64,000 nucleotides of DNA, from assembly GCF_008326425.1 (NCBI RefSeq), contig NZ_AP018929.1, positions 386,875-450,874 on the forward strand. Reading direction: 5' to 3'. Below the pieces are notes generated by a model, which made no database searches, was not told the origin of the DNA, and saw only the letters and a list, made by a program, of their open reading frames with translations. The position numbers and the translations under genes were made by a program. This document shows, one piece after another, positions 19,364 to 27,549 of the stretch (position 1 is the stretch's first letter; every line of letters begins with the position of its first letter). The DNA is from Sulfuracidifex tepidarius (GTDB lineage Archaea > Thermoproteota > Thermoprotei_A > Sulfolobales > Sulfolobaceae).

Positions 19364-20209
19364 TCACGATTTAGACCACAGGAATTTCGTCAGCCCGTCC
19401 CACTTCACGTCCACCCCGTCAACCTCTCCTACCTTGCTCTCCTCTACGTCGAGGGTGAGGTGCCCCAGTCCCCTGCTCTTGGATCCTCCCACGGCTATCC
19501 CCATCTTCTCCACGTACCTCAAGGTATATTTCCACAGTTGAACGTCACCTTCAGGCCTCAGCACTACCTTTAGGCTGATGATAGAAGGCTCGACCACTTC
19601 TTCCTCGAAGAGGTGTTTCTCCTTTTGGGCGCCGAAAGTCCTGTCCAGCACCACGTGTGGCTGGAAGGAGACGTTCCCCTCGACAAGGGAGTCAGAGAAG
19701 GATATGGAGGACGCGAAGAGCTTGGAGCCGTAAAGCCTCTCCACCGGACACATATAATAGTAAACTGCTCTGGCTGTGAGTTCCTCTAGGTCTCCCCACG
19801 TGATCTCGGCTGCGGGAACGTTAGACCTCACGATAGTCCATACCTCGTCGTCTATGTCCACCCCCTTCAGTTGGGTCCCATTTACCTCGTTTCTCTCATT
19901 GTCGATCGTCTCCCTAACTCGTTCTAAGATACGTGTAACCCTCTCGTCAGCCTCTTTGTTTCCTCTCAATTCCTTAGGATGATCGTCGTTGTCATGCGAT
20001 AACGCAGTTCCCATCCCTTTACCCTTAGATATTTCCTCACTTATCCTCTTGAACACTCCCTTCCAAGAGGAGTTCGGGATCACCGGTACTTCCCTTGCCT
20101 TCACCTTGTACTTCAACTGGTACAAGGTAGACCCTTCCCTTTCTCCTCCCACCCTGAGGGAGTCCCCTTTGAAGCTCAGTTTGAAAAGACGTATCACTTT
20201 CTCGCTCAT
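19364..20209 (-). CDS. Cas7-family RAMP subunit of type III-D effector (operon-distal copy)
   Basis: 281 residues. The RAMP fold shows as an RVGGE turn near residue 20, the VPVIPNSSWKGVFKR helix cap (family PGSSLKG), and the C-terminal glycine-rich loop GGSKSRGLGHL. Cas7 subunits form the backbone along the crRNA. The loop before VPVIP that carries the RNA-cleaving Asp in Csm3 reads STLYQLKYKVKAREVPVIP, with no Asp, so this subunit probably does not cut. It has a long insertion rich in charged residues. The start overlaps the Cas5-like gene by 4 bp. By position it corresponds to the last subunit of the S. solfataricus Csm operon. Confidence 0.83.
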   Translation of the reverse strand: MSEKVIRLFKLSFKGDSLRVGGEREGSTLYQLKYKVKAREVPVIPNSSWKGVFKRISEEISKGKGMGTALSHDNDDHPKELRGNKEADERVTRILERVRETIDNERNEVNGTQLKGVDIDDEVWTIVRSNVPAAEITWGDLEELTARAVYYYMCPVERLYGSKLFASSISFSDSLVEGNVSFQPHVVLDRTFGAQKEKHLFEEEVVEPSIISLKVVLRPEGDVQLWKYTLRYVEKMGIAVGGSKSRGLGHLTLDVEESKVGEVDGVDVKWDGLTKFLWSKS

Positions 20210-21120
20210 AACCTCACCTTAGATAAGAGCTCTCCCAACGAACTGAGGGAGAAGGCGAAGTTCAAACCAGCAGTCTTAAGGGGGTAAAGGTCTCCCTTCA
20301 CCTTAACCAGAGACCCCTGCGTGGCTACCTTGAGGAATGGTTTCGTCCCCCTCAAGTCGTCTGAGGTGAACCATCCAGTGTAGTTCGTGACCTTCCCTAT
20401 CCCTGTCTCTACCTCCGTGTAACACGGGGACAAGCAGTAAGCCCACCCGTCCCTCGCGTCCTTCAGCTCTACCTCTCCCTTCTTTTTCAACACCGCTTCG
20501 CCGAAACCCCTGTTCCTAGACCTGCCTATATTGAGCCTGACCTCGTCCTTGGGAAAGTCGTTCGAGAGCGCCCAGAACGTGGTCGGCATCTTATACTCGT
20601 AGTGGTATAGCATTCCAGCCTCCTTGTTCATAGTGACCTTGTTGATTGCTACGTGGCCTTGTATGATGGAAGGTACCTTGACTTCGTTGTAGAAGAACAA
20701 CCCGTTCCCTGAATTCCCGCGGAGGGCTACAACGGTACCGGTCTTAGACTTCAACGATTCTACTCCCACACTCTCCTTCATCTCTTCCCTTTTCCTGTCG
20801 ACCACTTCCTCATCACCGTTCATGAGCAGGGAGTCTTTCCTCTCCACGAACTCCTCCGACTTCCTCCCCATGGCGAAGACGAACGGATGAGCCGGGGCCG
20901 AGTTGACGGGATACCCAGGAGATACGTAGACGTCCGCGAGTTCGTGAACGTCATATCCTTCCTTGATGAGGGCGTCTATTATGGCACCTCTCAGGGTCTG
21001 TGACGGGATGAAGTCCTCAGTGGAGAGGAAGTAACTCTTCACGTTCCTGGCGTGTATGAGGGCTGGTGTGACCACCTTCACCTCAAGTAGCGTGTACTTC
21101 ATGTCGATCACCACACCCAC
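20206..21120 (-). CDS. Cas5-like RAMP (Csx10/Csm4-type) of type III-D effector
   Basis: 304 residues. It opens as a RAMP (YTLLEVKVVTPALIHARNVK), has DFIPSQTLRGAIIDALI as the PGSSLKG equivalent, and carries IGRSRNRGFGEAVL, the glycine-rich loop. Two RAMP-like halves, a position right after a Cas7 gene, and a length near 300 fit the Cas5-like Csx10/Csm4 subunit that caps the crRNA 5' tag and touches Cas10. The first ATG-equivalent at 21120 overlaps the upstream gene by 13 bp; the Met at residue 7 (MKYTLLEV) may be the true start. The C-terminus ends with hydrophobic FAFSLSSLGELL. Confidence 0.78.
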   Translation of the reverse strand: MGVVIDMKYTLLEVKVVTPALIHARNVKSYFLSTEDFIPSQTLRGAIIDALIKEGYDVHELADVYVSPGYPVNSAPAHPFVFAMGRKSEEFVERKDSLLMNGDEEVVDRKREEMKESVGVESLKSKTGTVVALRGNSGNGLFFYNEVKVPSIIQGHVAINKVTMNKEAGMLYHYEYKMPTTFWALSNDFPKDEVRLNIGRSRNRGFGEAVLKKKGEVELKDARDGWAYCLSPCYTEVETGIGKVTNYTGWFTSDDLRGTKPFLKVATQGSLVKVKGDLYPLKTAGLNFAFSLSSLGELLSKVRL

Positions 21121-21704
21121 TTCAGGTCTAAGGGGACCCTCCCAGTTTCCACCTCCTTCCCGTTCCTGACCACCTTGTCCACATTGACGTCTATCATTCC
21201 TCCCCTGCCTAACCTCAGAAAACGTAAGTAGTGAAGCGACGCCAAGGCTAGGCAGAGGTCCTCCTCTTCGCCTATAACCTGAACGGTGAAGGGGAACTCC
21301 TCCTCCGGCGGGACCACCTCCTGTTTGAAGAGCGCCCTTTCCTTGGCCGTTCCCTTTTCATCGTCTATGCTAACGTGAGTCACCACGTGTGTCGGGGGTT
21401 TCGTCATCCCGTCCTTGTTAGGGCCAGAAGATACCCTGAGCTTTCCCTCATGGTCGGGGTACCCGAAGAGGGAGCACACGTCGCAGGGTTTACCCCCGTG
21501 GGCTTTAGCTATCCTGGAAGGCTCTATCTCGTCGCATGAGGTCCCCCTCACCATACCGTTCCTGATTGCCCAAGAGATCGCAGTCCTCATTGCCCCTTTC
21601 AGGGTGGAAGGGACGAGACCTAGCTGGTTGAACTGGACGTCTATGAAGAACCCGTCAGTCCCTATAGTGAACGAACTGACGGTCTTGATTTTACCTTTGA
21701 TCAT
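21108..21704 (-). CDS. Cas7-family RAMP (Csm3-like) after the cas10 gap
   Basis: 198 residues. IKTVSSFTIGTDGFFIDVQF is followed by LVPSTLKGAMRTAISWAI, the RAMP helix cap, and the end has LRLGRGGMIDVNV as the glycine-rich turn. CDEIEPSRI and CDVCSLFGYP give a possible zinc-binding Cys set, known in some Csm3-like proteins. FIDVQF places an Asp close to where the target-RNA-cleaving Asp of Csm3 sits, so it may be catalytic; this is inferred from spacing. It begins a second block of the operon, 719 bp after cas10. Confidence 0.82.
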   Translation of the reverse strand: MIKGKIKTVSSFTIGTDGFFIDVQFNQLGLVPSTLKGAMRTAISWAIRNGMVRGTSCDEIEPSRIAKAHGGKPCDVCSLFGYPDHEGKLRVSSGPNKDGMTKPPTHVVTHVSIDDEKGTAKERALFKQEVVPPEEEFPFTVQVIGEEEDLCLALASLHYLRFLRLGRGGMIDVNVDKVVRNGKEVETGRVPLDLKWVW

Positions 21705-22423
21705 GAAGACGGATTTACCCGTGTTTTTAATTCCTTCACATAACGTGTTTAATCACCTTTTGAGAGATCGAGAGAGAGAAATGAGGAAAAAACAGAGAGA
21801 AAGGAAAAAAACGAAGAAAAGAGAGAGACACGACACGACACGACACGACAAAAGAAAAAAACTTGAAGGAGTCGGGAAGGGGAGCTTCCGCCTCATCAGC
21901 CTTGACGTGCCGCGTGTATCTTGCTCGGCGTGTGGTTGGTGACCCGCCTCATTAGCCCTGACGTGTGGGGAAACCTCTCCCCCTAGGGTCCGCTCATTCC
22001 TGTCCTCACTAATACAGTGAACGGCATCTGCCTTCACCTCTGGTCCGCCCACTCTAAGCTCGTTTACTTTCTCCCTTCTTTTCCCGTCTCCCTCAGTTTT
22101 GGCCAACTCGTTCGCGTGAGGTTTGAGGTACTCCCCCTTGAGGCGAGACACCTCCGCACCAGGGATCGACGAGAAGTCAGCCGCAGGTAAGGTTCCTCCA
22201 CCTGAGTGTTTTCCGCTCTTCATTTCGTCGAGGTTTGAGGTAGCGTATCGCAGAGGAAGACGTACCGAGAGGCGTGGCTCTTTCCATCTCACTACCAATT
22301 GTGTCCAACGTCCATCCCCACAGCCGCTCCCTTCGGAACTGTGCGTGATCCCATTCGTGTTGTCGAGACAGGGGTTAACGTGGAGTACCTCGTTCAACAC
22401 TATCCACCTCATGTTACTCAATT
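21705..22423. other. 0.72 kb segment interrupting the type III operon
   Basis: All other genes in the operon touch or overlap, but here 719 bp intervene. One minus-strand frame stays open for 224 codons from a TTG at 22427 (overlapping the cas10 stop as TTGA) to 21753, starting MKLSNMRWIVLNEVL and continuing NGITHSSEGSGCGDGRWTQ. The last 50 codons only translate a purine tract. It resembles nothing in the effector; its tail-like composition and repeats recall the 3' regions of some IS200/IS605 tnpB elements, but I cannot confirm that. A near-repeat of 22 bp (21888-21909 and 21944-21965, 20 of 22 identical) and a 23-bp ACACG tandem (21828-21850) lie within it. Confidence 0.45.
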
Positions 22424-25111
22424 TCAAGGACTTTCACCCTTATCTCCTGCCTCAGCTAACGCTGTCTTCAACATGAAGAACACGTCAGCTAGAGGTACAC
22501 TCGCCACCTTGTCATTTCCGCTAGACTCCTTCGGCTCGCCTTTTTCACCCGACTTTCCTTCTTCGCTAGACTTCTTTCCCTCCTCGCTCCATTGGTTCAG
22601 CAAGGTCAACATTAGCTTTGACGCTTCCTTGTGTCTGGTGGCCTGCCTCATCATGTAAATTACGGTATAGTAAATGTCCTTGTTCCTTTGGAAGGCCTCC
22701 ACTACGTCCTCCATAACCCTCACGTGACTCTTGAACGAGTCAACCCTCTCTTCGTGTTCTTTTCCCTGACCGGCACTCCTCAACAATGCCCAGAATCCCT
22801 CAGACGAATCCATGACCTTTCTCCAGAAAGAGAAGTTAGTCTTCATCTTGTAAAGCGACCCGACTTCAGAACTCTGCGACGTAGCCGTCCACTCCCTCTT
22901 AACTTCCTCCACTGAAGACTTAGTCACCAGGGAGGAGGCGAAGAGGAGAGTGAGCGTGTTCCTTCCTTTCTCATTCACAGCACCTGCCTCGTCTTTGGTC
23001 TCCCTCCTTATCTTACCGTCTTCCATTAACTTCTCTGCAGCCTCAATGGCGAACTGGATAGGCGTATCGTATTTCAGGGTCACTACCCCTACCTTGAAAG
23101 ACATCCCCAGCTTGTCTGAAGCCTTGCTCAACGCGTTCATGGTAATTACCGGTGCGGTCATCGCTGGGCCGATGAGGAGGATGTCGTCCCCTCCCATGTA
23201 TTGCACTCCCAAGAGGGTCCTCATTACCATACCCTTGTTCAGTGTACCGTCCCGTTCAGCTTCGTCAGTTGCCTCAACGAAGCTCTTCTTGACCCAATAG
23301 TCCACCTTGAAACTCTTGTCGATGTATTCGCCGAAGAACAGGGAGTTGCTGAAGTACTCTCCCGCGTCGTTTCCGTCACTCTTCACAACTGACAGGTAGC
23401 GTCTGGGGGCTTTCACGGGCTCGTACAGCTTGTTCTTCTCGTCTATTATGTCTCCTGATAAGTAAGGCATGGGTTCCTCCACTTTCATGGGATACATTAC
23501 TGTTGACCCTACCTTGAAGTAGGTTTCCAGCTTCGAGCTGAACCCCTTACTCTTGGATAGCTCGTGGACCGTGTAACATCTGGTACATAGGCGCTTCCCC
23601 CTATCGTCGCTTCTCACTGCGGGGTAGACACCGCAACTCTCGCAGACAGCGTGAAGTCCGGGGGAGATCATCTTTAGTGAGGAGGGAGGTATCATCAATC
23701 CCTTCACTCCGTCCTTCCCGAAGAGCTCGCTGACCGTCTCATATCCCCTCATTCTGTACGTCCCATTTCCCACGATGAGCGGGGTAGAGGAGACCGTGAG
23801 GCTCACGTCCAGGTCGCGCAACAGCTTCACGTCCCTCAGCTCTTCCTCTATCCTCTCCATCACTCTAGACGTGTCCCTCCTCGTCACGATGAAGGAGTGA
23901 CCTCCGCTACTTATGAGGAGTGAATCTAAGGGTAGATATGTCTTTTCGTACATGCTATCTATTACCACGAAAGGTATTGTAGTCACGCTCATGTCCACCA
24001 GCATGCTCGCTGTGGAGATGTCCCTCAAGTCCGAGAACGACTTTATGAATGATTGAACGCCGGGGAAGTTGAACATGTTCAGGTCTGCCACGACGTTCTC
24101 AGACGGAGTGTCTCCTCTTCTCTTCTTTCCCTTGCGTTTCTCCTGCATTTTCTTGTACACTTGCCTGGAGCACTCCTCGTATTTTTCCTTCAGCGAGCCC
24201 CTCTTCTCTATTTCGTTGATGTAGTCCTCAGCTTCCTCTGCAGTCATGTGGAGTGTCTCGAGGAAAGGAGAACAGGACTGGATGGAAGAGTAGAGCTGTT
24301 CCAGCTCGCCCCTCTCCACTCTCCCCTCACCTGAAGAGATCAGGTCGCCCTCTATGTTCACTAAGTGGTGATTACGAGCCCTCTCCCTAGCCTTGCGTAG
24401 GACGTCTACAATCCCTGACCTCAACCTCTGATTCAAGTCACCGATTCTCTGGATGCCGTCGATCAGTCCGTCGAAGAACGCTGTTGAGGACTCCCAATGT
24501 CTCCCGAAATCCGTTAGCTTCCCTATGTCGTGTAGCACTGACGCTAACCTCAAGAAATGAAGGTCTTCCGAGTCGCGGAAGATCGCCCACTCCGCCATCG
24601 AGGTGAGCGAGAGGTGGGACGCGAGTGAGCCCACGTTGTTCCCGGGCCTGCTGTCAGCGGGTACCATCATGAGGGCTTCGTAAATTGAATAGATCTCGTC
24701 TTGGTATAGGGAGATGAACTGCAAGAAGGGATTCTTCCTTCCCCAACTTCCTTTCACCACGTCGGTTACTTTGTCAGGACTGACTTTCCCCTTCACGTGT
24801 CTCTGCAACACATAGTTCGCTAACGTTTCGAAGTTGTTGGCGTTCTCCGGCGCGCTTCCTTTCGTTACATCTCTCGTCCCCGCGTAACGTAAAGGAGGAA
24901 GGAGCATAGGGGCTTTCAGGACGAGCGAGATCAAGTCCGACAATGCGAGGGCTACCTTCTTCTCGTCCACGTCAAAGTCAGCAAACATGATGCTAACTCC
25001 TTCAGAGAGCACTTTCTTGAAACCGTCGAAGGCTCTCTTCGCCTTTTCCTCGTCTACTTCCTCCAATCTCCCCGTGCTGGGGTTGTAAACTCCCCTAATC
25101 ACGTTTATCAC
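22424..25111 (-). CDS. cas10: Cas10, large subunit with HD and GGDD domains
   Basis: This 895-residue protein is the signature of type III CRISPR. It carries an HD nuclease motif SVLHDIGKL (His194, Asp195) for single-stranded DNA cleavage, a first palm without catalytic residues (SSGGHSF, near 402), a zinc finger (Cys490, 493, 509, 512), and the palm motif YMGGDDILL (GGDD at 640-643) for cyclic oligoadenylate synthesis. Both activities look intact. The C-terminus (about 811-840, IYMMRQATRHKEASKLML) resembles the separate small subunit encoded at 27546. A charged insert follows the HD domain (about 265-340). The GTG start overlaps the small ORF by 17 bp. The stop borders the intruding segment. 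Confidence 0.93.
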   Translation of the reverse strand: MINVIRGVYNPSTGRLEEVDEEKAKRAFDGFKKVLSEGVSIMFADFDVDEKKVALALSDLISLVLKAPMLLPPLRYAGTRDVTKGSAPENANNFETLANYVLQRHVKGKVSPDKVTDVVKGSWGRKNPFLQFISLYQDEIYSIYEALMMVPADSRPGNNVGSLASHLSLTSMAEWAIFRDSEDLHFLRLASVLHDIGKLTDFGRHWESSTAFFDGLIDGIQRIGDLNQRLRSGIVDVLRKARERARNHHLVNIEGDLISSGEGRVERGELEQLYSSIQSCSPFLETLHMTAEEAEDYINEIEKRGSLKEKYEECSRQVYKKMQEKRKGKKRRGDTPSENVVADLNMFNFPGVQSFIKSFSDLRDISTASMLVDMSVTTIPFVVIDSMYEKTYLPLDSLLISSGGHSFIVTRRDTSRVMERIEEELRDVKLLRDLDVSLTVSSTPLIVGNGTYRMRGYETVSELFGKDGVKGLMIPPSSLKMISPGLHAVCESCGVYPAVRSDDRGKRLCTRCYTVHELSKSKGFSSKLETYFKVGSTVMYPMKVEEPMPYLSGDIIDEKNKLYEPVKAPRRYLSVVKSDGNDAGEYFSNSLFFGEYIDKSFKVDYWVKKSFVEATDEAERDGTLNKGMVMRTLLGVQYMGGDDILLIGPAMTAPVITMNALSKASDKLGMSFKVGVVTLKYDTPIQFAIEAAEKLMEDGKIRRETKDEAGAVNEKGRNTLTLLFASSLVTKSSVEEVKREWTATSQSSEVGSLYKMKTNFSFWRKVMDSSEGFWALLRSAGQGKEHEERVDSFKSHVRVMEDVVEAFQRNKDIYYTVIYMMRQATRHKEASKLMLTLLNQWSEEGKKSSEEGKSGEKGEPKESSGNDKVASVPLADVFFMLKTALAEAGDKGESP

Positions 25112-25274
25112 CTAACAAGGATTTCGACAGGGTGTGGATGATGAACTCTGATTGCTCGTCTTTCCACACCATCCTTTCACCCTGAAGTTCCACTTCGACT
25201 ATCTTGAAGCAGTTCCCCTCTTTCAAGGTAACGCTCAAGTCTTTCTTTATGCACAACTTCAAGGTATACCTCAC
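25095..25274 (-). CDS. 59-residue protein encoded between Cas7 and cas10
   Basis: A GTG at 25274 overlaps the stop of the Cas7 gene as GTGA and the frame ends at a TAG at 25095-25097, 17 bp inside cas10. Residues include RYTLKLCIKKDLSVTLKEGN, CFKIVEVELQGERMVWKDEQ and SEFIIHTLSKSLLGDK. The beta-rich start and helical end would fit a small ferredoxin-like or single-sheet protein. The double overlap means it is translationally coupled in a tightly packed operon, which is good evidence that it is real. I recognise no family. It may be an accessory subunit of the effector or a regulator of Cas10. Confidence 0.65.
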   Translation of the reverse strand: MRYTLKLCIKKDLSVTLKEGNCFKIVEVELQGERMVWKDEQSEFIIHTLSKSLLGDKRD

Positions 25275-26050
25275 CTTTTCTCCGTCACTTCTCCTATCGC
25301 TCTCACGTGTCCCTTGTGGGCATCCAGGAACGCCTTCAGGTACTTCCCGGAGTCCACATCGGGGATGCTGAACTTAACCCTCCCCCATGAGGGATCGGAG
25401 AACTTGAACCTCCCCATGAGGACTACGCCGTTTCCCCTCCCTATCCCTAAAGCGAAGAGTATTGCCCCGAGGTCAGCGTCGTCGTAGTTCCTGATCGTGA
25501 ACGAACCCACGAACTTGGAGCCCTTCTCAACCGTCTCGTAGGTAGACCTCATCTCGGTGACCAGGTTGACCCTTCCGCTCTCAAATGTCAGGTCGGTGAA
25601 CGAAACCCTGCTAGCTAACCCCATGTTACCCATCAAGTCGCAAACGAAGCACATTTCACGGTCTCCCAGAAACTTCTCGAAGGGTTTCCTCTGTGGCTTA
25701 AACAATGACTGATAGACTCTCGACACGGTCCTCGAAGGCCTCACCGCTAGGGATGAGTAGCACGCACAGTCCACCAAGAGCTCCAGCCTGGACCTCACGA
25801 GTCCCTTCACAGTACCCCCGGGGATGACCAAGCCCTGAGAGGTCTGCATGAACTTCGCGAACTCTCTGGAAGCGTGGATCCCCTCAGGCAGGGAACCCGT
25901 CCTCAGGAACGCCTCAACGTCACTGTCGCTGATCGCGGCCTCTTGTTCAAACCTGCTCCTCCCCGACGAAACGTGGAGATGGTCGCTCACCACAGTCATC
26001 TCCAGTTGGTACTTCCTAGTGTTTCCACCGTTCCTGTCCTTAACCTTCAC
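25271..26050 (-). CDS. Cas7-family RAMP (third backbone gene)
   Basis: 259 residues. LEMTVVSDHLHVSSGRSRFE gives the first RAMP strand and turn; GLVIPGGTVKGLVRSRLELL is the PGSSLKG helix cap, and LGIGRGNGVVLMGRF the glycine-rich loop. Cys at 124-126 region (DCACYS) and MCFVCDLMG could bind zinc. Between the first turn and GLVIPGG there is a longer insert than in Csm3 (SDSDVEAFLRTG), so the position of a catalytic Asp is unclear, although several are present. It follows the preceding Cas7 gene with 1 bp between them and overlaps the 59-codon ORF by 4 bp. Confidence 0.8.
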   Translation of the reverse strand: MKVKDRNGGNTRKYQLEMTVVSDHLHVSSGRSRFEQEAAISDSDVEAFLRTGSLPEGIHASREFAKFMQTSQGLVIPGGTVKGLVRSRLELLVDCACYSSLAVRPSRTVSRVYQSLFKPQRKPFEKFLGDREMCFVCDLMGNMGLASRVSFTDLTFESGRVNLVTEMRSTYETVEKGSKFVGSFTIRNYDDADLGAILFALGIGRGNGVVLMGRFKFSDPSWGRVKFSIPDVDSGKYLKAFLDAHKGHVRAIGEVTEKR

Positions 26051-26051
26051 C

Positions 26052-26894
26052 TTATGGTTTAACGTATTTTAACACCTCGAGGAACTTGTCGTCACTCAAC
26101 GGGTCTATGGGGAATTTAGCCTCGACTTTCTCGTCCTTAGGGTCCATTTCAGGAAGCTTGTATGGGACGTATTCCTTCATGTCGAGCTTCAAGTCTCTGA
26201 ACTTCATGACTCCGAAACCACGGCTCTTGTTCCCTCCTACCTGGGTCAACCCTTGGTCTATCTCCCTGATTATCGATATAATGTACCCAATCACGTAGTT
26301 CGTGGGGTTCATCATGTTTATCCTGAACGTGAAGACAGACCCAGGCTCCACGTAGTCCATTGTGACCAACGCTCGTTCTGATACGCTTCCGGTCTCCCTG
26401 TTTATCGCTATCATAGGTCTCGTGCCTATCTCGTAAGACGTAGGGGTCTTGGGATAGGAGTCGAAGAAGGAAACCGACGCTCTCACGTGGGGAGCACCGA
26501 AGACCTTGCAGTTAATACACGTGCCCTCCCAAACTAGCCTCACCGCATCGTCGTAATTCCCCCTCTTGAGCAATGACTCTAGTTCGTCCTCTATCTTGTC
26601 CACGCAAGTCTGTTTGGTGAGCCCCGTACAAACGCTCACGCCCCTACCCCTCATTAACCTCTCCCCGGTGGAGCGGAAGACTCCCTTCCATGAGGATCCG
26701 GGGATCACGGGGACCCTGTCCTCACCCATCCTCACCCTCAGCAGGGCTTGGTTTGCCGTCGACAACAAGTCCAAGTTATCCCTTCCTACGCCTATCCTCA
26801 GCGGAGTTTCGTTCACCACTTCCCCGCTTATCACGGCTTCCCTCACTAGGACGTCCTTCCTTATCAGGATGTGACTTAACGAGTTCTGAGACAC
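26052..26894 (-). CDS. Cas7-family RAMP (second backbone gene)
   Basis: 280 residues. VVNETPLRIGVGRDNLDLLS leads to VPVIPGSSWKGVFRSTGERL, the typical RAMP helix cap, and GGNKSRGFGVMKFRD is the glycine-rich loop. CTGLTKQTC and CINCKVFGAP give a probable zinc site. In the loop before VPVIP the residues are TANQALLRVRMGED, where Csm3 has an Asp followed by NP; an Asn takes the place, so RNA cleavage by this subunit is doubtful. It sits 4 bp after the first Cas7 gene. It would pack along the crRNA guide. Confidence 0.84.
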   Translation of the reverse strand: MSQNSLSHILIRKDVLVREAVISGEVVNETPLRIGVGRDNLDLLSTANQALLRVRMGEDRVPVIPGSSWKGVFRSTGERLMRGRGVSVCTGLTKQTCVDKIEDELESLLKRGNYDDAVRLVWEGTCINCKVFGAPHVRASVSFFDSYPKTPTSYEIGTRPMIAINRETGSVSERALVTMDYVEPGSVFTFRINMMNPTNYVIGYIISIIREIDQGLTQVGGNKSRGFGVMKFRDLKLDMKEYVPYKLPEMDPKDEKVEAKFPIDPLSDDKFLEVLKYVKP

Positions 26895-26898
26895 GGCT

Positions 26899-27549
26899 TC
26901 ACACCTCCACGTCTGAGAGCCCGAACTGGGTACACTTGACCTCGGTCAACCTCATCAACCCCAGCCCTGTGCTCTTCCTCCCGCCTATCTGAAATCCCGA
27001 CTTCATGGTTTCGATCACCTGAGATATGACTTCTCCCCTCTCGTCGTTACCCTTGCACTCCTCGTTCAGCTTGACGCCCCAGAGAAGAGCGGTGAACTTG
27101 AACTTGTTACCCTTGTCCACCAAGTCGAGAGAATACAAGTTCGATGGGTACTGTCCGTTGAAGACCCTATCTATTGATACCATAGTCCTGGTGTGGACCG
27201 TAGGGGTCTCCAAGGGCATCGCGTCCATCACTTCCACAGCTGAGGCGTTGGACTTAGACCCGAAGAGCTGAGAGACTATATCGTTTGGTTTCCCTTTCTT
27301 TTCGTCCTTCTCGTCCTCTTCATAAGGGTATACCACCTCACCTCCCTTGGTCTTGACAATACTCTCAACTAACCCCCTCATGAAACCCTTCAACGTAGAA
27401 CCCGGTATGAAGGGTACTCCCTTCCTTGTCATCATGGCCGAGTCCGTAGTTTGTTGGAAAGCGTTCTTCGACACGCTCGTCTTCCCTCCTCCTATCCTGA
27501 AAGGAGTGTCGTTGACCAGAACTCCTTGTACCTTAGTTCCCTCTATCAC
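26899..27549 (-). CDS. Csm3-like Cas7 RAMP, probable RNA-cleaving subunit
   Basis: 216 residues, the most canonical Cas7 here. DTPFRIGGGKTSVSK, then TTDSAMMTRKGVPFIPGSTL with Asp36 in the position of the catalytic Asp of Csm3, then KGFMRGLVESI, then VHTRTMVSIDRVFNG, and a C-terminal IGGRKSTGLGLMRL glycine-rich loop. Such subunits cut target RNA at 6-nt intervals. It overlaps the small-subunit gene by 4 bp. The C-terminus ends with a single Cys. The catalytic assignment rests on alignment by eye. Confidence 0.87.
   Translation of the reverse strand: MIEGTKVQGVLVNDTPFRIGGGKTSVSKNAFQQTTDSAMMTRKGVPFIPGSTLKGFMRGLVESIVKTKGGEVVYPYEEDEKDEKKGKPNDIVSQLFGSKSNASAVEVMDAMPLETPTVHTRTMVSIDRVFNGQYPSNLYSLDLVDKGNKFKFTALLWGVKLNEECKGNDERGEVISQVIETMKSGFQIGGRKSTGLGLMRLTEVKCTQFGLSDVEV

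Noticed and set aside
21753-22427. Calling the 224-codon frame after cas10 a real type III subunit
   Set aside because: Its last quarter is the translation of a purine tract and tandem repeat, the start is only TTG, and no RAMP or helical-subunit pattern is visible.
22123-22658. Plus-strand ORFs opposite the end of cas10 and the intruding segment
   Set aside because: They lie antisense to cas10, have no start context or family features, and mirror the codon pattern of the minus-strand gene.
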